From Acidobacteriota bacterium (lineage in GTDB: Bacteria > Acidobacteriota > Vicinamibacteria > Vicinamibacterales > UBA8438): a stretch of 5,794 bases of DNA. Shown here piece by piece: positions 1 through 5,117 of this stretch. The first letter of the stretch is position 1. Each line of letters begins with the position of its first letter. The stretch is taken from positions 1 to 5,794 of the forward strand of contig DTWD01000530.1 of the NCBI GenBank assembly GCA_012963185.1. The letters run 5' to 3'. The translations under genes and the position numbers were made by a program. Below the pieces are notes generated by a model. It saw nothing but the letters and a program-made list of their open reading frames with translations, ran no database searches and had not been told where the DNA came from.

Positions 1-114
1 ACTGGATTGACGGTCGATGGACAGTTATTTCTTGCTTCGTTTGCTGTGGGTGTAAATTTATTCGGTTATTACCTAATCTGGCGTTTTCCGAGAGGACGGA
101 ACGACCCCATGTAA
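1..114 (+). CDS. C-terminal end of an unidentified membrane protein (5' truncated by window edge)
   Basis: Frame 1 is open from the first base to a TAA at 112-114 and gives 37 residues. Residues about 9-27 are strongly hydrophobic and aromatic (LFLASFAVGV, then LFGYYLIW), and a basic tail follows (RFPRGRND). This looks like a last transmembrane helix with a cytoplasmic C-terminus by the positive-inside rule. It ends 24 bp before tesA on the same strand, so it could be the upstream member of the same transcript. Frame 3 is also open here, to a TAA at 126-128, but its product is rich in Cys and Arg and has no membrane-like pattern, so frame 1 is preferred. The fragment is too short to name a family or a function. 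Confidence 0.5.
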   Translation, partial: TGLTVDGQLFLASFAVGVNLFGYYLIWRFPRGRNDPM

Positions 115-138
115 GATTAAGGTGTTAACTGTTTTCGT

Positions 139-900
139 ATGAAGATTCGTTGTCCATCCGCATTTTCGATTCTTGCGTTCACCTGTCTGTTCGGTATTGC
201 TTGTGGTACCTCATCGGAACCTGACAGAACGCGGGTGGACAGGACGTTTGCCACTGGAGCGATTGCTGGGGGCGACAGAGGCCGACAGAGTGCTGTCCCG
301 CGCCGGAAAATAGTCATTCTTGGGGATTCATTAACAGCCGGACTTGGACTGGAAGTTTCGGAGTCCTATCCCGCGCAGCTGCAGGCCCTTTCAGATAATG
401 CTGGATACGCTGTGGACATTGTTCCTCATGGCGTGTCTGGGGATACGACGGCAGGTGGACTGAGCCGATTAGACTGGGTAATTGGTGGTTATGGGGCTCG
501 TGAGAACGTTGCGAGTGTCGTGGTAGCACTTGGAGGGAACGATGGTCTTCGTGGTTTGCCGGTTGAACAGATGATCATGAACCTCGATGAAATCATTACG
601 CGGCTGCTATCTGAGGGAATCGATGTCCTGCTTGCGGGAATGGAAGCTCCTCCGAATTACGGCGCTGAGTACACTGCGCGCTTTAGGAGGGCATTTCGTG
701 TGTTAGCGGATAGACATGACGTTGTGTACTTACCGTTTTTGCTTGAGGGTGTCGCGGGCGTACCTGAACTAAATCAACGTGACGGTATTCATCCCAATGC
801 AGCAGGGGCACGCCGTGTGGCCGAGCATCTGTGGCCAGCACTCGAAACGCTATTGAATCAACTGTCAAGGGATGCAGGGACGGTGCCGCTGCAGCGATGA
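139..900 (+). CDS. tesA: TesA-type GDSL/SGNH esterase (arylesterase / acyl-CoA thioesterase / lysophospholipase), probable lipoprotein
   Basis: This 253-residue protein is an SGNH hydrolase. All four blocks are visible: GDSLTAG with the nucleophile Ser64, GVSGDT with oxyanion Gly101, GGND with Asn134, and DGIHP with Asp215 and His218. The stretches LGGNDGLRG and GMEAPPNYGAEY are typical of the E. coli TesA group (thioesterase I/protease I/lysophospholipase L1), which hydrolyses acyl thioesters and lysophospholipids in the periplasm. The N-terminus has a short basic region (K2, R4), a hydrophobic stretch and FGIAC. Cys22 fits the permissive bacterial lipoprotein pattern, although Gly at -3 is not typical. 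A polar linker of about 35 residues precedes the catalytic domain, and Gly at +2 would not retain it in the inner membrane under the E. coli rule. Cleavage by signal peptidase I is the alternative. The ATG at 139 is chosen because it begins the signal peptide; its ribosome site is weak (AAGGTG 119-124, 14 nt away). The stop overlaps ybbA. Exact substrate is unknown. Confidence 0.93.
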   Translation: MKIRCPSAFSILAFTCLFGIACGTSSEPDRTRVDRTFATGAIAGGDRGRQSAVPRRKIVILGDSLTAGLGLEVSESYPAQLQALSDNAGYAVDIVPHGVSGDTTAGGLSRLDWVIGGYGARENVASVVVALGGNDGLRGLPVEQMIMNLDEIITRLLSEGIDVLLAGMEAPPNYGAEYTARFRRAFRVLADRHDVVYLPFLLEGVAGVPELNQRDGIHPNAAGARRVAEHLWPALETLLNQLSRDAGTVPLQR

Positions 901-1583
901 TTGAATTACGGGGCGTATCGAAGACCGTCCAGAGTGGGGAAGACCCGCTCACAATTGTCCATCCGCTTGATCTGGCGGTTCCAACTGGGCAGTTACTTTC
1001 AATCGTTGGTCCCTCAGGAAGTGGGAAGTCGACGCTATTGGGCTTGATTGCTGGCCTTGACATGCCGACAACCGGTTCGATAGTGATTAATGGAACCGAT
1101 ATAACGAGTCTCAATGAAGACCGTCTTGCGGAGTTCCGGGGCAGGACGGTTGGATTTGTATTTCAGTTTTTCCATTTGATGCCGTCATTAACCGCATTTG
1201 AAAACATACTTGTGCCACTTGAGATTATCGGCGAAGCCAATCCGCATGAGCGGGCGCGAACATTGCTTGATGAGGTTGGGTTGACGAGCCGAGCGCATCA
1301 TTATCCCGCGCAGCTGTCAGGTGGAGAACAGCAACGTGTAGCGATTGCCAGGGCACTGGCGAATACACCACCGATTTTATTGGCTGATGAGCCGACAGGG
1401 AATCTTGACAGTGTCACAGGCCGATACATAATTGATTTACTCGTCGATGTTAACCGACGGCACGGCACCACTGTTGTCTTAGTGACTCACGATGACGAGC
1501 TCGCTGCTCAAACCGACGTAACTGTGGTCATGCGTGATGGCCGAACGGAGAGACGTGAGGCCCCATCTGATACCGGCGGGTGA
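897..1583 (+). CDS. ybbA: ABC transporter ATP-binding subunit, YbbA/LolD/MacB-type
   Basis: This 228-residue cytoplasmic ATPase powers the YbbP permease encoded next to it. Visible motifs in order: Walker A GPSGSGKST (38-46, Lys44), Q-loop Gln90 followed by FFHLMPSLTAFEN, signature LSGGEQQR (140-147), Walker B ILLADE (160-165, catalytic Glu165), D-loop NLDS (169-172) and switch His198 in VTHDD. Length and the FFHLMPSLTAFENI stretch fit the LolD/MacB/YbbA group, which drives periplasmic or membrane-extraction work and not classical import. The frame is open back to an ATG at 831, but that start would add 22 residues lying inside tesA. The ATG at 897 overlaps the tesA stop (ATGA, 897-900) and starts the domain at the usual place (MIELRGVSKT), so translational coupling to tesA is likely. 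A purine-rich AGGGA lies at 876-880, rather far upstream. The YbbA assignment rests on the tesA and ybbP neighbours; the ATPase alone could also be called LolD-like. Confidence 0.93.
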   Translation: MIELRGVSKTVQSGEDPLTIVHPLDLAVPTGQLLSIVGPSGSGKSTLLGLIAGLDMPTTGSIVINGTDITSLNEDRLAEFRGRTVGFVFQFFHLMPSLTAFENILVPLEIIGEANPHERARTLLDEVGLTSRAHHYPAQLSGGEQQRVAIARALANTPPILLADEPTGNLDSVTGRYIIDLLVDVNRRHGTTVVLVTHDDELAAQTDVTVVMRDGRTERREAPSDTGG

Positions 1584-1616
1584 GAGCCAGCCAAGAGATG
1601 TAGTGGATAGTCAAAG

Positions 1617-4175
1617 ATGACATTTGTATTGGCAATGGTGTGGCGGGAATTGCGGGCGACGTGGCACCGGCTGCTGTTTTTCTTCCTCTGCGTTGCCATC
1701 GGAGTCGGTGGCATTGTCGCAATCCGGTCACTTGTGCAAAACGTCCGGAGTGCACTGGCTTCTGAAGCACGGAGCCTGACGGCCGGTGATGTCTATCTGA
1801 GAAGTGACCAGCCGTGGTCCCAAGAAGCACGGGGTGCGATCGCATCGCGATTAGATGGCATTCCAGACCTGGCTGTTACCGAAACGGTAGATACCGTCAC
1901 TATGGCACGCGTCGCTCCGGGTAGTAATGGCCGGGCGAAAGTCGTTGAAGTGCGTGCTGTCCAGAGCGCATTTCCGTTTTATGGCCGGTTTGTCCTTGAA
2001 AGTGGAAAAGAGTACTCCTCGATGCTTTTAGATGAACGAGGAGCGCTGGTTGGGTCCGAAGTACTTACGCAGCTTGGTATCTCAGTTGGAGATGCGATCG
2101 CGATTGGAACGATTGAATTTCAGATCAGGGATGTGATCGTGACCGAACCCGGTCGACAACTCGGTGGGTTTAGCTTCGGACCACGTGTAATCATTGCTTA
2201 CGATGCGCTTGAGCAAACCGGGCTGTTGGATTTCGCGAGCCGCGCTGAACGACAAATCTTACTGAAGGTACCAGAGGCGTCTATTGGATCTTTGGTTGAT
2301 TCCCTTCGAGATGATCTCGGGGAAATGTTTGTCAGCGTTGGTTCCTATAGACGCACGGAAAATCGGATCGAGCGGCACCTTGGACGTGCTGAGGATTATC
2401 TGAGTTTGATCGGGTTTGTCGTTCTTATCATCGGTGGCATTGGCGTATGGAGTGTGACCCGTGTATTTGTTCAGCAGCGGCTGCGTAGTGTTGCCGTGAT
2501 GAAATGTCTTGGAGCGACGACAGGCCGGGTGTTGTCGGTTTATGTTGTCCAGGTCGGCTTACTTGGGTTTAGTGGGTCATTACTTGGCGTGGGCCTTGCG
2601 CAAGTTGGCTTGATGTCTTTGCCGGATTCCCTTGCTTCACAGGCTGCGGAGGCCACAGGGTTTGCTGTCGTTTCAGCGACAGTGACTGGTGCTGCGATTG
2701 CGCAAGGGTTAGTGATCGGTGTACTGATATCGATTCTATTCGCTCTTATTCCACTGGTTGATATTCGAAACGTCAAGCCGATTATGTTGTTGCGATCGGG
2801 GGAGACGCTACAGGCAAGTCCCTTTGACAGTTTTCGCGTCGCATTGGGCGGAGCCATTGCGGTGTTGCTGGTCGTGGTCGCCAGCTGGCAGGCTGATTCA
2901 TTTGAAGTTGGAGCGTATGTTGTCGGAGGATTTGTTTCTGTAGCTGCGGTTCTGCATGTGTTGAGCCGGATACTGGTACAAAGTCTCCGACCGCTTGAGG
3001 GTGCGAAGTGGTTTCCGTTACGCCATGCGGTCCTCAATCTTCGACGTTCCGGCAATCAGACTAGAGTCGTCCTGTTAGCCGTCGGCCTGGGGAGTTTTTT
3101 TATCGTCGGGACCCGAGCGGTGCAAGAGAATCTAGTCACTGCGTTTTCCCTGGAATTACGTGATGACATGCCTGACATGTTCATGATGGATATCCAACAA
3201 GGCCAGGTTGACGGCGTTAGGGCCATCCTTCGGGAAACCGCATTAGGCCCGAATGGCAATGCTCCTGTTCCACAGTTGCTTCCTGTGCTGCGTGCGAGGG
3301 TTGTCAGTGTGGCGGGGCCAGAAAGCGACATTCAAGGGCGGGAAGCTATTCGGAAGGCTGGGCTTGGCCGTGAATATACCGTTACGTATCGAGAACGGTT
3401 AGCGGAAAATGAACGTGTGGTAGACGGCAGATTTTGGGACGATACAGCGACTCAGGGGCCCGAGGTGTCGATTGTCGACGATTTAGTCGAGCGGGGAATA
3501 CGGCTTGGAGATTCCGTAACGGTTAATGTTTTGGGACGGCAAATTGTGGCACCAGTAACGAGCGTGCGCACTGTTGACTGGGATGATTCCAGAGCTGGTG
3601 GTTTTATGTTCGTGTTTAGCCCGGGCAGTTTTGACGGTGCGCCACACTCGTATATCAGCTTTCTACAGGGACCGGCGTTACCCGAAGAACGAGGTCTGTT
3701 TCAGAGCACGGTAGTTTCTCAGTTTCCGAATGTGTCGGTTATCGATGGCATTGAAGTCATTCGTGATATCCGTCGAGTTCTTGAGTATGTAGCCGTTGCG
3801 ATTACGGCCGTCGGGAGTATCGCGATGATTGTGGGCATTTTGATCCTTGTGGGGTCCGTTGCGATGACGAAGTTTCAACGGTTGTACGAGAGTGCAGTAC
3901 TTAAAACGCTCGGTGCCAAGTCGAGTGGGCTTGCAGTGATGTATGTATTTGAATACGGCCTGCTCGGTCTGATTGCTGGAACTGTTGGTTCCGGAGGGTC
4001 GCTGATCTTGACGTGGCTGTTGACTCGCCAGGTACTAGAGATCGCCTGGACACCGGCTCCGCTGACGACTGCCATGGGTGTCGCTTTGACCGCTACCTTG
4101 GTGCTTACCGTGGGGGTGGTCTCGAGTCTTGACGTTCTTCGGCAAAAACCACTCCTTACATTACGAGCGGAGTAA
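1617..4175 (+). CDS. ybbP: ABC transporter permease, YbbP family, two FtsX/MacB-type halves
   Basis: This 852-residue inner-membrane permease is the partner of the preceding ATPase. By hydrophobicity it has about ten membrane segments: ~17-38, then an extracytoplasmic domain ~40-255, then ~262-284, 305-333 and 355-382 (first FtsX unit); a central pair ~405-424 and 431-455; ~484-500, a second extracytoplasmic domain ~505-720, then ~723-750, 770-800 and 815-840 (second FtsX unit). The two units keep matching cytoplasmic coupling motifs: SVAVMKCLGATTG (291-303) and ESAVLKTLGAKSSG (758-771). Two full FtsX units plus a central pair is the YbbP layout; LolC and LolE have one FtsX unit each. The gene starts 33 bp after ybbA on the same strand. 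No strong Shine-Dalgarno is seen before the ATG at 1617, which suggests reliance on coupling. The family is linked to moving or exposing hydrophobic molecules at the membrane for the hydrolase TesA; the substrate here is not readable from sequence. Confidence 0.9.
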   Translation: MTFVLAMVWRELRATWHRLLFFFLCVAIGVGGIVAIRSLVQNVRSALASEARSLTAGDVYLRSDQPWSQEARGAIASRLDGIPDLAVTETVDTVTMARVAPGSNGRAKVVEVRAVQSAFPFYGRFVLESGKEYSSMLLDERGALVGSEVLTQLGISVGDAIAIGTIEFQIRDVIVTEPGRQLGGFSFGPRVIIAYDALEQTGLLDFASRAERQILLKVPEASIGSLVDSLRDDLGEMFVSVGSYRRTENRIERHLGRAEDYLSLIGFVVLIIGGIGVWSVTRVFVQQRLRSVAVMKCLGATTGRVLSVYVVQVGLLGFSGSLLGVGLAQVGLMSLPDSLASQAAEATGFAVVSATVTGAAIAQGLVIGVLISILFALIPLVDIRNVKPIMLLRSGETLQASPFDSFRVALGGAIAVLLVVVASWQADSFEVGAYVVGGFVSVAAVLHVLSRILVQSLRPLEGAKWFPLRHAVLNLRRSGNQTRVVLLAVGLGSFFIVGTRAVQENLVTAFSLELRDDMPDMFMMDIQQGQVDGVRAILRETALGPNGNAPVPQLLPVLRARVVSVAGPESDIQGREAIRKAGLGREYTVTYRERLAENERVVDGRFWDDTATQGPEVSIVDDLVERGIRLGDSVTVNVLGRQIVAPVTSVRTVDWDDSRAGGFMFVFSPGSFDGAPHSYISFLQGPALPEERGLFQSTVVSQFPNVSVIDGIEVIRDIRRVLEYVAVAITAVGSIAMIVGILILVGSVAMTKFQRLYESAVLKTLGAKSSGLAVMYVFEYGLLGLIAGTVGSGGSLILTWLLTRQVLEIAWTPAPLTTAMGVALTATLVLTVGVVSSLDVLRQKPLLTLRAE

Positions 4176-4204
4176 CAGGGCCCTCTTCTTTGACATCTGT
4201 TTTT
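4174..4204 (+). terminator. Weak candidate terminator after ybbP
   Basis: AACAGG (4174-4179) can pair with TCTGTT (4196-4201), with one G-U pair, and a short T-run at 4200-4204 follows. The stem is only six mostly A-T pairs with a 16-nt loop, far weaker than a standard intrinsic terminator. It is listed because it is the only hairpin-plus-T-run between ybbP and the next gene. Confidence 0.15.
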
Positions 4205-4240
4205 AATAAAAGCACCGGCTGGAAGCGACACAGAACAGCG

Positions 4241-4249
4241 TGCTACACT
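4241..4249 (+). promoter_or_regulatory. Possible extended -10 promoter for the dksA-like/folK pair
   Basis: TGCTACACT matches the extended -10 form TGn-TAnnnT of housekeeping sigma promoters. Upstream at 18-bp spacing, TGGAAG (4220-4225) matches only 3 of 6 bases of a -35 box. If used, transcription would start near 4256 and give a leader of about 30 nt before the ATG at 4287. This assumes E. coli-like sigma-70 rules in an unidentified phylum. Confidence 0.35.
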
Positions 4250-4276
4250 CCCGAGTTCGCCTTCTCAGTTCGGGAG
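4248..4276 (+). repeat. Inverted repeat over the ribosome binding site of the dksA-like gene
   Basis: CTCCCGAGTT (4248-4257) pairs with AGTTCGGGAG (4267-4276): seven perfect outer pairs CTCCCGA/TCGGGAG, two G-T wobbles, then a T-A pair, around a 9-nt loop. The right arm contains most of the Shine-Dalgarno GGGAGGAG (4272-4279). In RNA made from a start upstream of 4248, the hairpin would hide the ribosome site. With a start near 4256 most of the left arm would be missing, and the repeat would more likely be a DNA operator. The pairing is seen directly; the role is inferred. Confidence 0.45.
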
Positions 4277-4279
4277 GAG
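4272..4279 (+). promoter_or_regulatory. Strong Shine-Dalgarno of the dksA-like gene
   Basis: GGGAGGAG lies seven bases before the ATG at 4287. It is the clearest ribosome binding site in the window and fixes that start codon. Confidence 0.85.
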
Positions 4280-4286
4280 CCATCGA

Positions 4287-4622
4287 ATGAACGAGACGGT
4301 CTACAAAGAGAATTTATTAAAAAAACGGGCGGATATTCTCGCTGAGCGTGGGGGGAAGTCACTCTCCACGCCGATGGATAACAATACCCGACAAGGCGAT
4401 ATGGCCGACCAGGCGAGTGGGACTAACGAGGTTCATATTCAGCTCAAGTTGAAGCAAACAGACGCAAAGATCCTTCAAGCTATTGAAGAAGCGCTCGAGC
4501 GACTTGATAGCGGGTCTTATGGGCTGTGCCGTGATTGTGGTGAGGATATCGCCGCCGCTCGGCTGAATGCCATCCCGTGGACTCGTGTGTGTATTGGGTG
4601 CAAGGAGAAACAAAAGTCGTAA
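4287..4622 (+). CDS. Short DksA/TraR-family C4 zinc-finger transcription regulator
   Basis: This 111-residue protein belongs to the family that binds in the RNA polymerase secondary channel and, in E. coli DksA, works with ppGpp to adjust transcription of ribosomal RNA and amino-acid genes. The C-terminal zinc finger is complete: CRDC (Cys81, Cys84) and CIGC (Cys102, Cys105). Before it lies a helical, coiled-coil-like region (~48-75) with IQLKLKQTDAKILQAIEEAL. The motif DMADQA (38-43) matches the DxxDxA tip motif of DksA (Asp38, Asp41, Ala43), needed there for activity on polymerase. The protein is about 40 residues shorter than E. coli DksA (151), mainly at the N-terminus, but longer than TraR (73), so it fits the widespread short DksA-like class. 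A strong Shine-Dalgarno supports the ATG. folK follows or overlaps on the same strand. Whether it responds to ppGpp cannot be read from sequence, so no gene symbol is given. Confidence 0.9.
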   Translation: MNETVYKENLLKKRADILAERGGKSLSTPMDNNTRQGDMADQASGTNEVHIQLKLKQTDAKILQAIEEALERLDSGSYGLCRDCGEDIAAARLNAIPWTRVCIGCKEKQKS

Positions 4623-5095
4623 ATTCTCGATTCTGTGACGTTGTTATTGCTCTCGGCAGTAACCAGGGCGACCGTCGCGCACATCTCGCTTACGCTATTT
4701 CCGCTTTAGAGTCACTCTTTACGGAGGTGCGGGCGTCTCCGTTTGTTGAGACGGTCCCCGAAGGGGTCGGAGGACAGCCAGAATTTTTGAACGGTGTGGT
4801 CGTCGGGCTGACAGCCTTGTTACCTCAGGATGTTATGAAGGCCTTGTTGGAAATAGAGAAGGAACGTGGCCGTCTACGACCTTACCCCGGCGCACCAAGG
4901 ACGCTTGACCTCGATCTGATTTTGCTGGGTTCTTGTATGTTTGAGAATAAGCAGGTGCAGGTGCCGCACCCGCGGTTTCGTCAGCGGCGGTTTGTACTTG
5001 AACCATTAGTGGGTATTGCGCCGGAATTGGTGGACCCTGTCACCGGATCAACCATGAGTGAATTACTTTCTTGTCTAAACCGTCCGTTGCGCTAG
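4577..5095 (+). CDS. folK: 2-amino-4-hydroxy-6-hydroxymethyldihydropteridine diphosphokinase (HPPK)
   Basis: HPPK transfers pyrophosphate from ATP to 6-hydroxymethyl-7,8-dihydropterin, the step before dihydropteroate synthase in folate synthesis. Visible family features (numbering from GTG 4577): IALGSNQGDR (24-33), ETVPEGVGGQPEFLNGVV (58-75, matching the pterin-binding region with PxYLN/PEFLN), the arginine loop GRLRP (98-102), and PRTLDLDLILLG (107-118) with the metal-binding Asp111 and Asp113, then VPHPRFRQRRFVLEPL (129-144). Domain length is normal for bacteria, so it should be a functional single-domain enzyme. The start is uncertain. The longest form begins at GTG 4577, inside the dksA-like gene, and puts 23 residues before IALGSN where E. 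coli has about 6. GTG 4589 and GTG 4598 are also in frame. None has a clear Shine-Dalgarno, whereas AAGGAG at 4602-4607 points to a start near 4616-4621 where no ATG, GTG or TTG is in frame. The 3' end converges with the macB-like gene. Confidence 0.93.
   Translation: MDSCVYWVQGETKVVNSRFCDVVIALGSNQGDRRAHLAYAISALESLFTEVRASPFVETVPEGVGGQPEFLNGVVVGLTALLPQDVMKALLEIEKERGRLRPYPGAPRTLDLDLILLGSCMFENKQVQVPHPRFRQRRFVLEPLVGIAPELVDPVTGSTMSELLSCLNRPLR
4602..4607 (+). promoter_or_regulatory. Probable Shine-Dalgarno of folK inside the dksA-like gene
   Basis: AAGGAG is the only good ribosome site near the folK start. It lies 11 bases before a GTA codon at 4619-4621, which overlaps the dksA-like TAA stop (4620-4622) in the manner of coupled genes. 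GTA is not a normal start codon, so the site may help reinitiation at a rare start, or it may be a chance product of the Lys-Glu-Lys codons of the dksA-like protein. Confidence 0.35.
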
Positions 5096-5113
5096 AGCGT
5101 TTCTGCCAACGGA
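5083..5113. terminator. Weak inverted repeat between convergent folK and macB-like gene
   Basis: TCCGTTG (5083-5089) and CAACGGA (5107-5113) are perfect 7-bp inverted arms around a 17-nt loop that includes the folK stop codon. The convergent gap is only 22 bp (5096-5117), so this is where a shared bidirectional terminator would sit. No clear T-run follows on either strand, so an intrinsic terminator is not well supported. Confidence 0.25.
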
Positions 5114-5117
5114 ATTG

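Noticed and set aside
831..896. Upstream ATG at 831 as the start of the ABC ATPase
   Set aside because: The added 22 residues lie inside tesA, show no ABC-domain similarity, and the ATG at 897 starts the domain at the usual position with an ATGA overlap.
683..1114. Long antisense open frame on the minus strand across the tesA-ybbA junction
   Set aside because: It lies opposite two well-supported genes with clear family motifs. Its product shows no recognisable domain, so it is a shadow of the coding strand.
367..1316. Exact 15-bp repeat TATCCCGCGCAGCTG at 367-381 in tesA and 1302-1316 in ybbA
   Set aside because: Both copies encode Tyr-Pro-Ala-Gln-Leu in frame, and this peptide fits the normal family context in each protein (before LSGGEQQR in the ATPase). 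Shared codon preference explains it better than a functional repeat.
1836..2101. Two GCGATCGC octamers (1836-1843 and 2094-2101), resembling the cyanobacterial HIP1 palindrome
   Set aside because: Both are inside ybbP codons, only two copies are present, and nothing else in the window suggests a cyanobacterium.
2540..3055. 171-codon antisense open frame inside ybbP
   Set aside because: It is opposite conserved FtsX membrane segments. The low-complexity Thr/Ala/Pro/Asn-rich product is what reverse-strand reading of hydrophobic codons gives.
4190..4195. TTGACA, a perfect -35 box sequence after ybbP
   Set aside because: At 16-18 bp spacing the bases (GCACCG, CACCGG, ACCGGC) do not resemble a -10 box. 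The A/T-rich TAATAA at 4204-4209 is only 8 bp away, too close.
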